Origin: Planctomycetota bacterium
Lineage (GTDB): Bacteria > Planctomycetota > UBA8742 > UBA2392
DNA: 64,000 nt
Assembly: GCA_016722065.1 (NCBI GenBank)
Contig: JADKGX010000001.1
Location: 868,001 to 932,000, forward strand
Direction: 5' to 3'
In this document: positions 7,649 to 16,954 of the stretch, piece after piece
Layout: the number at the start of each line of letters is the position of its first letter
Position numbering within the stretch: position 1 is the first letter of the stretch
Program-made: the position numbers and the translations under genes
The notes under the pieces: generated by a model
What the model saw: the letters and a program-made list of their open reading frames with translations, nothing else
Databases searched by the model: none
What the model was told of the DNA's origin: nothing

Positions 7649-10600
7649 CTAGGCCGTCTTCAGGGTAGCGTATCGCCGCATCAAGCCCGAAGGCATTGCA
7701 GTCGCCAGCCTCCAGGTGATGCTCATCGGCCTTGATCCCTCGTGCTTCACGTATGTAACCGGCCCTAGGTAAGTGTATGCCTCCCGCTGGTTTTCGCGCA
7801 CAAACAACAAAAAGCGGGCCTTGCCGGCCTGGTACCTTTGACCGCTTGGCGAGTCTTCCGCTGTGGTGCTTTGAGACTGCCAGTGGAAGAGTGTATCGCT
7901 GACTGCATAGTCCTCGTACCGCGTAGTCGGAGAGAAGCGCTTCGCACTTTTGTTGATTGTCACGAACATCAACTCCGTGTTTGACTCCTCAAGCCAAATC
8001 CGGCCTTCGCGCAGGGGAGGTTGATCGTGCTCCGTCCAGCGGCCGGCAGCCGTCAGCACCTCTTCTTGGCGCGTGTAGCTTCGGTGCAGGGCCAGCGGCC
8101 AGGCGTCTTCCACTTCGGGGGCTGTTCGGGCTCGGTCGAGCAGTAGATCGCACAACTGCACGAACTCCTCGCGGACAGCGTCACAGCGCCGTACTGCGTC
8201 AATGCCGGAGAGCGCCGTCACTCCTTGTCTTGGCAATGTTGCCAGCCGCAACGAAAGCATGAGCATACGCTTGCGGTCAGCTTCTCCCGTCGGGGCAGTC
8301 GGCTCCTCTGCCATCGCACGATACAGCTTCAAGCGGCGCGGCTCGTCGATATGCAGCAGTCTGGTAAAGCGTTTAGCGAGCGACATTTCTTCGCCATCGG
8401 CACCTTTGACCAGCAAGCCTGCGAGGCCGCGGAGGGCGGTCCAGCTATCGGCTCGGTCGTAGATGTCTGCTAGCTCATACCCGGACTGAGTCAGGAACTC
8501 GGCTATCGTTGGAACGCGACCAAGATCCTGCGTGACCAGCTTCAGTTCTGCGGCCAACTGCTGCCTGCGGGCCTGCACGGTCTGTTTGAGGTTTTCGAGC
8601 ACGATCTCGCGAGACATGCGATCCAGCTGGAAGTGGCATGCCGTGGGCAAGCTGGGGAAACCCTCTTCCATGGCACGGGGTAAGTGGCCGCGAGCCACGC
8701 CCGTCAAAGCGCGCAATTTCATGTCGAAACGATACCGTCGGTGCGCATTGCCGATGAAATCGAGCACGAGTGTGCTCGTTTTGTCGACGTGACGCCGCAG
8801 GCCACGACCCAGTTGCTGCAGGAACACGGTCGGGCTCTCAGTTGGTCGCAGCATCAGCAAGCAATCGGCCTCGGGGATGTCGACGCCCTCATTGTAGAGG
8901 TCGCAAGTGAAAATCGCGTTGACCTCGCGGCGACGCAGCCTGGCGATGGCGGTGTCGCGGTCCACTGCATCGGTTTCGCCGCTCACGCTGATCGCAGGAA
9001 TACCCGACGCATTTAACGCCTGGGCCATGAACGCGGCATGTTCAACGCTGACGCAGAACCCGAGCGCCCGGGCATTTCGAACGTCGCCATAGCGTTTGCC
9101 GAACTCCTGAATAACCAGTGCGGCACGAAGGTTGTGGCCGGTATAGATGTCGCTGAGGCCTCGCAGGTCGTAACCTCTGGAGGTCCAGACGACATCCCTG
9201 AGGTCGACGCCGTCATGGATGCCGTAGTAGTCAAATGGCGCGAGCAATTGGCGCTCAAGCGCATCCCAAAGCCGGATCTCTGTCGCGATTCGGCCGCCAA
9301 ACCAATGCAGTATGTTCAATCCGTCGGTGCGCTCTGGCGTGGCCGTAAGGCCCAGCAGAATGCCTGGTTGCAGGTGATCCAGCAGGCCGCGATAACTGTC
9401 GGCCGCGGCATGGTGGAACTCGTCAACCACCACATACCTCCAGAAGTCAGGGGCGTGCTGTTCGACCAGTCCACGCGAACGCACGCTCTGAATGGTTGCG
9501 AACAGATGATCGTGGCTGGAGGGCTCATGACCGCCGCCCCCGAGCAATTCGCCGAACGAGTAATCGCGCATCACCTGCCGAAATGACTCCAGCGCCTGTT
9601 TCAGGAGCTCCCCGCGGTGGGCAACGAAGAGCAATCGAGGACGCACGCCGTCAGAGCCGATCTGTCGCGCATAGTCAAACGCCGCAAGCATGGTCTTGCC
9701 GGTGCCAGTCGCGGCGACGACGAGATTTCGATGGAAGTTGCGCGCTAGGCGTTCGTCGGCGAGTGCGTCCAGAATTTCACGTTGAAACGGATAGGGCTCG
9801 AGTGTGAAGAACGTCGGGGTTGCCATCGGCAATTCGCTACCGCCGCGGCCCGCCATCAAAGAAGCAACGAGTCGCCGGCGCAGGTCAGGCTCGTCTGGGT
9901 CGTAGGGCTCAAACTCGCCGTCCTGCCACAGTGACTCAAACGCGCCTTCGAACTTACGAATGATGTGGGGCGCATCTGGCTGGCAGGCCTTCAGCGTCCA
10001 TTCCAGGCCACTGTCGAGGGCAGACGCGGAGACGTTTGCCGAGCCGACATACGCTGTGCTGAAACCAGAGGCGCGCTGGAACAGCCAAGCCTTGGCGTGA
10101 AGCCGCGTGCGGCGGTGATCGTAAGAAACGCGCACCTGCGTGTTTTGCTGGCGGGCAAGCCAGTCCAGGGCTTCAGCGTCACTGGCACCCATGTATGTCG
10201 TGGTTAACACACGCACAGGGCAACCGCGCTGGGCCAGTGCACCGAGGGCATCCATCAATCTTTGCAAGCCGCGCCACTTGATGAAGCTGACCAGGATGTC
10301 CACCCGATCAGCACTTGAGAGTTCGGCCTCGAGTTCGAGCCCAAGGCGGGGCTCACCGTGGGCGCCGGTCAACAGTTCGCTGATTGACACCGGAGTCAGC
10401 GGGCGACGTAGCGTACGCCCCGCCGGATGGACTGCGAGAAGCTGCTCACCGGGCAGAACGACATCCAGGCCGGACTGCCCGGCCCCTGGCACATGCTCAC
10501 GAATGTGCGCCAGCAGCCCGTTCACAAGGCTCAGTTGCCGATCGCGTCGGGAAGTGACAGGCAGTGCACGCAAAGCGATTGCGAGCTCCGCCGAGAAATA

Positions 10601-10735
10601 ACGAGCCAAAACATCCGCGGCTTCGGCATCATCGAGCCCTCGCCGTTGAACATCGCGGCCGGAACCCTGTAACGCCTGCAGCTGGGCCGCAAGCACATGG
10701 TTGATCAGTTGTTCGTACAGTCCATCATGCGTCAT
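7649..10735 (-). CDS. PLD-family nuclease fused to DEAD/DEAH-box helicase with DUF3427-type C-terminus
   Basis: 1028 residues in three parts. Residues about 130-260 are a phospholipase-D-type nuclease-like domain with one HKD signature: H213 and K215 in RLHAKAWLFQ, then GSANVSASAL at 231-240. Residues about 310-640 are a superfamily II helicase: motif I AATGTGKT at 341-348, motif II DEFHH at 438-442, motif III LTATPERTDG, and motif VI QQLGRGLRRHVDKTSTLVLD. The remainder matches the region usually called DUF3427. Proteins of this architecture are widespread, patchily distributed and often lie in defence or mobile regions; a DNA-targeting role is inferred. Third-codon positions look more mixed than in neighbours, which suggests acquisition. 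It stands alone, divergent from the TPR gene at 11 kb, with no methylase or other partner nearby. Confidence 0.85.
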   Translation of the reverse strand: MTHDGLYEQLINHVLAAQLQALQGSGRDVQRRGLDDAEAADVLARYFSAELAIALRALPVTSRRDRQLSLVNGLLAHIREHVPGAGQSGLDVVLPGEQLLAVHPAGRTLRRPLTPVSISELLTGAHGEPRLGLELEAELSSADRVDILVSFIKWRGLQRLMDALGALAQRGCPVRVLTTTYMGASDAEALDWLARQQNTQVRVSYDHRRTRLHAKAWLFQRASGFSTAYVGSANVSASALDSGLEWTLKACQPDAPHIIRKFEGAFESLWQDGEFEPYDPDEPDLRRRLVASLMAGRGGSELPMATPTFFTLEPYPFQREILDALADERLARNFHRNLVVAATGTGKTMLAAFDYARQIGSDGVRPRLLFVAHRGELLKQALESFRQVMRDYSFGELLGGGGHEPSSHDHLFATIQSVRSRGLVEQHAPDFWRYVVVDEFHHAAADSYRGLLDHLQPGILLGLTATPERTDGLNILHWFGGRIATEIRLWDALERQLLAPFDYYGIHDGVDLRDVVWTSRGYDLRGLSDIYTGHNLRAALVIQEFGKRYGDVRNARALGFCVSVEHAAFMAQALNASGIPAISVSGETDAVDRDTAIARLRRREVNAIFTCDLYNEGVDIPEADCLLMLRPTESPTVFLQQLGRGLRRHVDKTSTLVLDFIGNAHRRYRFDMKLRALTGVARGHLPRAMEEGFPSLPTACHFQLDRMSREIVLENLKQTVQARRQQLAAELKLVTQDLGRVPTIAEFLTQSGYELADIYDRADSWTALRGLAGLLVKGADGEEMSLAKRFTRLLHIDEPRRLKLYRAMAEEPTAPTGEADRKRMLMLSLRLATLPRQGVTALSGIDAVRRCDAVREEFVQLCDLLLDRARTAPEVEDAWPLALHRSYTRQEEVLTAAGRWTEHDQPPLREGRIWLEESNTELMFVTINKSAKRFSPTTRYEDYAVSDTLFHWQSQSTTAEDSPSGQRYQAGKARFLLFVRENQREAYTYLGPVTYVKHEGSRPMSITWRLATAMPSGLMRRYATLKTA

Positions 10736-11080
10736 GCGCGCGCCAGGCTAGCACGGGTAAGCGCCCCCGTAAGTCCTTGCCCCGGCTGGTGGTTCGCTTG
10801 GGCCGGCCCCGGTGCGGCCTTGGTGCGGGTGCTTGGGTTTTGCTTGTCGGGGCATCAGTAATGCCTGCTGGGGGCGTCGCGACCAACAGGCCCGGCGCAT
10901 TCCGGGGTGCTCTTCAACGGTGGACCAGAAAGCTAACATGCCCCCGCTGCGCGTCTGGCGCTGTGGGATGCGCTTGCAACGGCTTGTAGGACCGCAAAGC
11001 AGTTTTTTGACCGGGCTTTCTGCGTCGTCGGTATGCGGATGTACTGGTCGGGCTAACCATCGTTCGACAAGACTGGCACA
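10736..11080. other. Gene-free stretch between helicase and TPR gene
   Basis: No convincing coding frame, RNA or repeat. If the following TPR gene is a truncated copy of a larger gene, the break point would lie here. Confidence 0.4.
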
Positions 11081-12640
11081 GTGTCTTTGCCAGTCCGAGA
11101 GACTATGGATGCAGAATCAAGTTATCTGTTTCGCCATGCGCTTTTGCGCGACGCCGCCTATCAGGTTCAGATACCCAGTGACCGCGCGCCCCTTCACGCG
11201 CTGGTGGTGTTGATCTCGGAGTCCCTGTTTGGCGGGCGTCCACCCGAGCCAGCCATCGTGCCAGGCGAAGATGGCAGATTGGAAGAGCATCACACCGACA
11301 CGATCGCCGCAGAACTGGCCCAGCACGCCCAGTACGCTTTGGAAGCCCTCACCACCATGCAGGACGGGGGGACGATTGCGGCCTGCCGTCGGGTTTATCT
11401 GCACCGGTCGGCAATCTTGATGACCGAAAGGCACAGCCACGAGCGGGCAGCTGTCGCCTGGGCGGCGCTGGCACCGCTGCTTGGGGGCGTCAACTCCGTC
11501 GAGTGCCTCCGGCGGTGCGCCATGTCGTTGCATCGCGTGGGCAAACCCAGGCAGGCCGAAAGCCAACTGCAGGAAGCCGCGCGCCAGGCCCAGGAACTTT
11601 CCAGCCCGATCCATCTGGCCGCGGTGCTTGCAAGTCTTGGCATCGTATTGCTGCAAAGCGGTCGAACGACATTGGCCGATGAACCCATGCGTCGGGCATT
11701 GGCGCTGATTCCGCCCGATTCTCATACTTCGTTACGCGCCTCGATTCTCAATAGCCTGGGCAGTCAGCAAAAAGCCATCGGGGACCGGGAGAGCGCGAAG
11801 CAGTCCTATCTAGAGGCCCTGGAACTTCGCAAGGCGATTGGAACCGAAGTGGGCGTCGCGGCGACGCTGGGGAATATGGCCACTCTTCTGTGCGCCCAGG
11901 GACAGTACGAGGAGAGCGAAAGCCTTGCGCGCCAAGCCCTTGAAGTCTGCCGGCGTATCAAGCACGAGGCCCAGGAAGGCAGCACATTGCCGATCCTGGC
12001 ATGGTTGCTGGAAATCCGTGGCCGATACGAAGAAGCAGCGGCGATCTCCAGGGCGGCGCTTCTCATCCAGCGCAAAACCGGCAATCGACGCGGAGAGTCC
12101 AGTTCGCTGAGCAGCCTGGGCACCTGTTTGTTCCTGAAGAATCCAGCCGAGGCCGAGACAGCCTTCAATCGGGCGCTTGAGATCCAGATCGAGGCCGAGG
12201 AGCTTTCCATGGCCTCCAGCACGCTGAACAATCTGGGAAACCTGCTGGCACACCATGGCCGGTTTGACGAAGCAGTGGCGCACGTGACCAGAGGTCTTGA
12301 GTACGCAAGGTCCGAAAATGCTCAGTCGAGCGAGGGCATTCTTCTGGGAACACTTGGCATGATCGATCAAAAGCGAGGCCGGCCAGAATCTGCCGTGCGG
12401 CTGCTGGAGCAAGCGCTTGGCATTCATCACAAAGCTGGCAACCGAAGATTCATTGGCCTGCACTCCTGCGACCTCGCCGCATACCTTGTTGAGTTGGCCG
12501 ACCTGGAGCGAGCGCGCACCCTGTGGGCGCAAGGAATCGCCATCTTGCTAGATATCGGAGACTCATCGGCAGTGGCCGTGAAAAGGGCCAAGATCCAAAA
12601 GGCCTGCCTGGCAGCCGGGGTAGCTTCACTTGCGGGCTGA
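11081..12640 (+). CDS. TPR-repeat protein, probably the C-terminal remnant of a larger signalling protein
   Basis: 519 residues from GTG at 11081, or 511 from ATG at 11105; an in-frame stop at 11054 rules out a longer start. The first residues (YLFRHALLRDAAYQVQIPSD) resemble the segment that joins the ATPase part to the TPR part in large STAND/AAA-type regulators, and would normally lie in mid-protein. From about residue 140 to the end there are roughly nine tetratricopeptide repeats, for example AATLGNMATLLCAQGQYEES and STLNNLGNLLAHHGRFDEAV. No catalytic motif is present. No clear Shine-Dalgarno precedes either start. It may therefore be a 5'-truncated gene or pseudogene fragment, or a stand-alone TPR scaffold. 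Confidence 0.65.
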   Translation: MSLPVRETMDAESSYLFRHALLRDAAYQVQIPSDRAPLHALVVLISESLFGGRPPEPAIVPGEDGRLEEHHTDTIAAELAQHAQYALEALTTMQDGGTIAACRRVYLHRSAILMTERHSHERAAVAWAALAPLLGGVNSVECLRRCAMSLHRVGKPRQAESQLQEAARQAQELSSPIHLAAVLASLGIVLLQSGRTTLADEPMRRALALIPPDSHTSLRASILNSLGSQQKAIGDRESAKQSYLEALELRKAIGTEVGVAATLGNMATLLCAQGQYEESESLARQALEVCRRIKHEAQEGSTLPILAWLLEIRGRYEEAAAISRAALLIQRKTGNRRGESSSLSSLGTCLFLKNPAEAETAFNRALEIQIEAEELSMASSTLNNLGNLLAHHGRFDEAVAHVTRGLEYARSENAQSSEGILLGTLGMIDQKRGRPESAVRLLEQALGIHHKAGNRRFIGLHSCDLAAYLVELADLERARTLWAQGIAILLDIGDSSAVAVKRAKIQKACLAAGVASLAG

Positions 12641-12860
12641 CTACCACAAAACGCAATCGAACAACGATGTCAGGGCCACCTGGCATCCGCGGCATGGGCG
12701 CGCCGGCCGCGGTGGATTACTGCTTGAGGGTCGGATCGATCTTGGCGACGCTGAACAGCCGGGATTTCTTGTCAACTGAGATCAACCAAGAATACTCTCC
12801 CGGTACGCTTCACGTTTTTGGGTTTGAGGCCTGACTGCCCCAGGCACACCCAACGCATAA

Positions 12861-12880
12861 GGCCCGCCGTTGGGCGGGCC
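12861..12880. terminator. Hairpin between convergent TPR gene and pilT
   Basis: An 8-bp stem GGCCCGCC/GGCGGGCC with a 4-base loop, 27 bases past the pilT stop. The T tract is weak on both sides. Confidence 0.45.
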
Positions 12881-12907
12881 CTGGTTTGTGTGGTGATGGA
12901 GTTGCCA

Positions 12908-14059
12908 CTAGGCTGGGGCTTGGCCGGCTTGTGGGCCGCCTGCTGCGGCTTTTGTGCCGCGGCCGCCCTGTTGCAGCATGCGCTTCATCTGGTCGGGGTT
13001 GGTGCTGCGCGAGAGCGCCACTTCGCGCGTGATTTCGCCGTGCACGAACAGGTTGTACAGCCACTGGTTCATCGTGATCATGCCTTCACGGGAACCGGTT
13101 TCGAGAATCGTATACAACTGGTGCACTTCGTTCTCGCGCACCAGGTTGCGTGCGGCTGCGTTGACCTTGAGGATTTCCATGGCCAGCACCCGGCCGCCCT
13201 TGGTGCGCGGCAGCAACTGCTGCGCCACGACACCCAGCAGCACGAACGACAACTGCACGCGCGACTGCTGCTGCTGATTGGTCGGGAACACGTCAACAAT
13301 ACGGTTGATCGTCTGCACGGCGTCGGTCGTGTGTAGCGTGGCAAACACCAAGTGGCCCGTTTCGGCCATGGTCATTGCGGCCTCGATGGTTTCCAGGTCT
13401 CGCATTTCGCCAATCAGAATCACGTCCGGGTCCTGGCGCAGAATGTGGCGCAGGGCCGGTGCAAAGCCCAGTGTGTCGTCGCCAATCTGGCGCTGGTTGA
13501 TGATGCTGCGCTCGTGCCGATACAGGTATTCAATCGGGTCTTCAACGGTGATGATGTGGCAGGAGTCGTTCTGGTTGATGTACTGAATCATCGCCGCCAG
13601 GGTGGTCGACTTGCCGGAACCCGTGGGGCCAGTCACCAGCAGCAGGCCCTTGTCGGTCATGGCAAACTGCTTGGTAACCTGGGGCAGGCCGAGTTCGTCA
13701 ATGGTCGGGATGGTGCTGCGGATAACGCGAATCGCCAGGCCAATGCTGCCGCGCTGCCAGTAAACGTTCAGGCGGTAACGGCCCGCGCCGCGGCGACCAA
13801 ACGACAGGTCGATTTCGCGGGTGGTTTCCAGCTCATGCATCTGCTTTTCGTCCAGCAGTTCCATGGCCAGGCTGCGGGTATCGGCCGGCATCAGCGGCTT
13901 GAAGCCTTCAATGGCGCGCAACTGGCCGTCAATGCGCAGCACGGGCGGCACACCCACGGTCAAGTGCAGGTCGGAAACTTCCGCGCGGCGTGTGAACACC
14001 AGCAGGTCGTCCAGCCGGACTGAACTCTGGGCGGAAGGTGCTGTGGTCGCGGTATCGAT
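12908..14059 (-). CDS. pilT: Type IV pilus retraction ATPase PilT, apparently starting at AUC
   Basis: Hexameric motor that powers pilus retraction. Walker A GPTGSGKSTT, the Asp box TVEDPIEYLY, Walker B region DPDVILIGEMRD, and the His box GHLVFATLHTTDA are all present. The first conventional start in frame is GTG at 13999, giving 363 residues that begin inside the family's conserved N-terminus (MFTRRAEVSDLHL). The frame continues upstream and encodes the missing part (SSVRLDDLLV), and an AGGAGAG ribosome site lies 2-3 bases from an ATC codon at 14057-14059, giving 383 residues. No ATG, GTG or TTG occurs between that site and 13999. I therefore annotate the start at ATC; a point change or sequencing error from ATG is the alternative. 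The gene is followed by a hairpin and preceded by pilB, 58 bases away. Confidence 0.9.
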   Translation of the reverse strand: MDTATTAPSAQSSVRLDDLLVFTRRAEVSDLHLTVGVPPVLRIDGQLRAIEGFKPLMPADTRSLAMELLDEKQMHELETTREIDLSFGRRGAGRYRLNVYWQRGSIGLAIRVIRSTIPTIDELGLPQVTKQFAMTDKGLLLVTGPTGSGKSTTLAAMIQYINQNDSCHIITVEDPIEYLYRHERSIINQRQIGDDTLGFAPALRHILRQDPDVILIGEMRDLETIEAAMTMAETGHLVFATLHTTDAVQTINRIVDVFPTNQQQQSRVQLSFVLLGVVAQQLLPRTKGGRVLAMEILKVNAAARNLVRENEVHQLYTILETGSREGMITMNQWLYNLFVHGEITREVALSRSTNPDQMKRMLQQGGRGTKAAAGGPQAGQAPA

Positions 14060-14117
14060 GGCTCTCTCCTGCTGGCTGTGTGGCTAAGCGAAACTCTGGC
14101 AAACCCGTGGGTGCCAA

Positions 14118-16034
14118 TCAGTGGTCTTCGTAGAACAGGCTGACGGCTTCTTCCACGGTGGTCAAGCCGTCCAACAGCTTGAAGAAGCAGCTTTGACGCA
14201 GGTTGCGCATGCCCATGCGGGCGCACTCTTCTTCGAGCTCACCCTCGGGGCGCTCGTCCAGAATCATTTCGCGCAGCTTGGGCGTCATGGTCATGTATTC
14301 ATGCACCGCCAGTCGGCCTTTGTAACCGCTGCCGTTGCAGAAACTGCAACCCTTGCCGCGGAACAGGTCAATGTCGACTTCCGGCTGCTTGAAGCTTTGC
14401 GCCAGTTGGTGGCGCAGGGCCTGGCTGGGTGTATAGGGTTCCTTGCACTTGGGGCAGATCATGCGGATCAAGCGCTGGCTGATCGCCCCCACCAGCGAGC
14501 TGGTGATCATGTAGCGTTCCAGCCCCATGTCGTTCATGCGCGTGACAGTGGCCACGGCAGTATTGGTGTGGATGGTGCTGAACACCAAGTGGCCCGTGAG
14601 GGCCGCGCGCACCGCGATTTCCAGGGTTTCCTGGTCGCGCATTTCGCCCACCATCACCACGTCCGGGTCTTGACGCAGAATGCTGCGCAGCGCGGCGGCA
14701 AACGTCATGCCGATGTTCGCACGCACCTGCACCTGGTTTACGCCCGGCAACTGGTACTCGACGGGGTCTTCGACCGTGACGATATTGATTTCCGGCGAGT
14801 AAATGTACTTCAGGAACGAATACAGCGTGGTGGTCTTGCCCGAACCCGTGGGGCCGGTCAACACAATCACGCCGTGCGGGCTTTGCAGAATCCGCTTCAT
14901 TTCCTTGGCCGTCATGGGGTCAAAGCCAAGGCTGTCGATGTCCATGCTGGTGGCGGATTTGTCCAGAATTCGCAGCACCACTTTTTCGCCGTGCACGACC
15001 GGCAGCGTGGAAACACGCATGTCAATCATGCGGTCGCCGACCTTCAGCTTGCAGCGGCCGTCCTGGGGCAAGCGACGCTCCGCGATGTCCAGGCTGGAGA
15101 TAATCTTGATGCGCGAAACCACAGCGTTAATCAGCCGCTTGGGCGGGGCTGTCACCTCGCGCAGCGAACCGTCAATGCGAAAGCGCACCGTGACTTCGCG
15201 CTCAAAGGGCTCAAAGTGAATGTCGCTGGCACGCACCTTGACGGCTTCCATCAAGGTGGCGTTTACGTACTTCACCACCGGTGCATTGCTGGCCGCGTCG
15301 ATGTCGTCTTTGCTTACGCCAGCATCTTCGTCTTCTTCGGCCACCAGTTCGGCGTCGACCGTCTTGAGGTCTTCGCCCATCTGGTCCAGCGAATACTGCT
15401 GCTGGTAGTGCTTGTCGATCGAATCGGCAATGCCCACGCGCGTGGCAATGTAAACCTTGACCTGCTTGCCAGTGATGGACTTGATCGTGTCCAGCGCAAT
15501 CACGTCGGCCGGGTTGGCGCAGGCTACGTGCAGGGTTTCTTTGTCGTCGTCCAGCTTGAAGGCAACCAAGTTGAAGCGCCGGGCCTGGCGCTCTGGCACC
15601 ATCAACACGGCATCGGATTGAAACTGCAGCGCCTCAGAGCCCAGGTCGACGCTTTCTACACCCAGATTGATGGCCAGATACTTGATCAGTTCCGATTCTT
15701 CAACCAGGTTGGTATCCACCAGCACTCGGCCAAGCTGCTTGCCGGTCTGGCGGTGAATTTTCAGTGCATGTTCCAACTGGTCTTCATCAATGACGCCGGC
15801 TTCCTGAAGCAACTCGCCCAGCCGCTTGCGCACGGGCTGGCCTGGGGCCGCAGGGCGGCCCTGGTTCTTGGAAACCGGAATGGTCGGCTTGCGCACCAGA
15901 CCGCTGGGCGGTGAAACAGGCCCCGTGCCGGGCTGTGGCGCAGGTTGGCCTGCAACTGCCACGCTGCGCACATACCGTACGCCGCCGGTAGGTGGCTTGC
16001 CCGAGCCTTGGCTGGGTGACGATCCTCCGGCCAT
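14118..16034 (-). CDS. pilB: Type IV pilus assembly / type II secretion ATPase (PilB/GspE)
   Basis: 638 residues. It is the extension motor of type IV pili or type II secretion. A proline- and glycine-rich leader of about 70 residues precedes an MshEN-type N-terminal domain (residues about 70-200, RKRLGELLQEAGVIDEDQLE). The ATPase domain has Walker A GPTGSGKTTT, the Asp box VTVEDPVEYQLPG, Walker B region DPDVVMVGEMRD, the His box GHLVFSTIHTN, and a tetracysteine zinc site (CPKC then CSFCNGSGYKG) typical of PilB/GspE. With pilT just downstream and pilC about 7 kb further on, it forms the motor core of one machine. No pilin, pilQ or prepilin peptidase is in the window. Confidence 0.95.
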   Translation of the reverse strand: MAGGSSPSQGSGKPPTGGVRYVRSVAVAGQPAPQPGTGPVSPPSGLVRKPTIPVSKNQGRPAAPGQPVRKRLGELLQEAGVIDEDQLEHALKIHRQTGKQLGRVLVDTNLVEESELIKYLAINLGVESVDLGSEALQFQSDAVLMVPERQARRFNLVAFKLDDDKETLHVACANPADVIALDTIKSITGKQVKVYIATRVGIADSIDKHYQQQYSLDQMGEDLKTVDAELVAEEDEDAGVSKDDIDAASNAPVVKYVNATLMEAVKVRASDIHFEPFEREVTVRFRIDGSLREVTAPPKRLINAVVSRIKIISSLDIAERRLPQDGRCKLKVGDRMIDMRVSTLPVVHGEKVVLRILDKSATSMDIDSLGFDPMTAKEMKRILQSPHGVIVLTGPTGSGKTTTLYSFLKYIYSPEINIVTVEDPVEYQLPGVNQVQVRANIGMTFAAALRSILRQDPDVVMVGEMRDQETLEIAVRAALTGHLVFSTIHTNTAVATVTRMNDMGLERYMITSSLVGAISQRLIRMICPKCKEPYTPSQALRHQLAQSFKQPEVDIDLFRGKGCSFCNGSGYKGRLAVHEYMTMTPKLREMILDERPEGELEEECARMGMRNLRQSCFFKLLDGLTTVEEAVSLFYEDH

Positions 16035-16083
16035 GCGCCGTTTCTCCAGACCTGCTGTGGTGCCGCCCCGAAGTACCGCCTGA

Positions 16084-16827
16084 CTATCCGCCGGTGGCCG
16101 GGGTCTCCGCCGGAGGCATCTTATCCAGCTTTTCCTTCAACCGCAGCGGCAGGTCCACACGGCACTGCTTCTGGATGCGATCAGCGCACTGCTGCGCCTT
16201 GTCGCGTTCGCCACGCAGAATATGGCATTCAGCCTGGCGACCCAGCATGCGGGCCAGCATGTCGCGGTCTACACCCTCGGCGAGTCCGCTGTCGTTCTTG
16301 CTGTCCGGCTTGGCGTACAGGTCCACGGCGATGTCAGCGTGGATCAGGGCATTGTCCTGGTCCTTCAGCGCCAGATAGGCCGCCGACAGGTCATAATGGG
16401 CAATGTAGTTGTACGGGTCCTTGGTGGTCGCCAGCTTCAGGGCTTCCAGAGCCTGCTTGGGCATGCCACTGCGCAGGTACACCGTGCCAAGGTTCAGGTG
16501 GTACGAGGGCTGTTCGCCATCCAGCTTGGCGGCCTGTTCGTATTCCGCCATGGCTTCCGGCACCAGGTCCAGCTTGTCGTACAGCTGTCCCAGGTTGAAG
16601 TGGGCCAGCGCCCAACGGGGCTCATCGGCCAGCACTTCTTTCCAGGCCTGAATGGCCTCAAAGTGCATGCCGTCGTCGGCGAGCGCCAGGGCCTCAATGT
16701 ACTTATCTTCAAGAACCGAGAATTCCTCGTTGCCCTGTTTGATGGTCCTGGTGCTGGAGCAAGCGCTGCCAGCCACCGCGATAGCGGCCATGGCCAGTGC
16801 CATGCCGAACTTCCTGAAATTTGCCAC
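16084..16827 (-). CDS. TPR-containing lipoprotein
   Basis: 247 residues from GTG at 16827, which has a GGGGGGG ribosome site and begins a clean signal sequence (VANFRKFGMALAMAAIAVAG then SAC). The Cys at about residue 24 is a probable lipidation site, although the -3 position is not ideal. Residues about 40-180 hold at least three tetratricopeptide repeats, for example WALAHFNLGQLYDKLDLVPE and PSYHLNLGTVYLRSGMPKQA. The C-terminal part is helical with two Cys and a proline-rich end. It sits 49 bases upstream of pilB on the same strand. A TPR lipoprotein beside pilus genes suggests a PilF/PilW-like assembly role, but this is inference from position; PilF proteins carry more regular repeats. Confidence 0.75.
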   Translation of the reverse strand: MANFRKFGMALAMAAIAVAGSACSSTRTIKQGNEEFSVLEDKYIEALALADDGMHFEAIQAWKEVLADEPRWALAHFNLGQLYDKLDLVPEAMAEYEQAAKLDGEQPSYHLNLGTVYLRSGMPKQALEALKLATTKDPYNYIAHYDLSAAYLALKDQDNALIHADIAVDLYAKPDSKNDSGLAEGVDRDMLARMLGRQAECHILRGERDKAQQCADRIQKQCRVDLPLRLKEKLDKMPPAETPATGG

Positions 16828-16954
16828 TGCGACCCCCCCGATAGAAATCTTTGCGTAACCCTTTGCGTTGCTGGTTACGGTCCCAAGCATATTCTTGTGC
16901 GCTTCCACTGGTCAAGCACCGCGTGGCCAACCGCCAGGCGGACACTGCAAACCA

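Noticed and set aside
12523..12834. 103-codon frame at the end of the TPR gene
   Set aside because: It overlaps the TPR gene in another frame, has no ribosome site and no recognisable domain.
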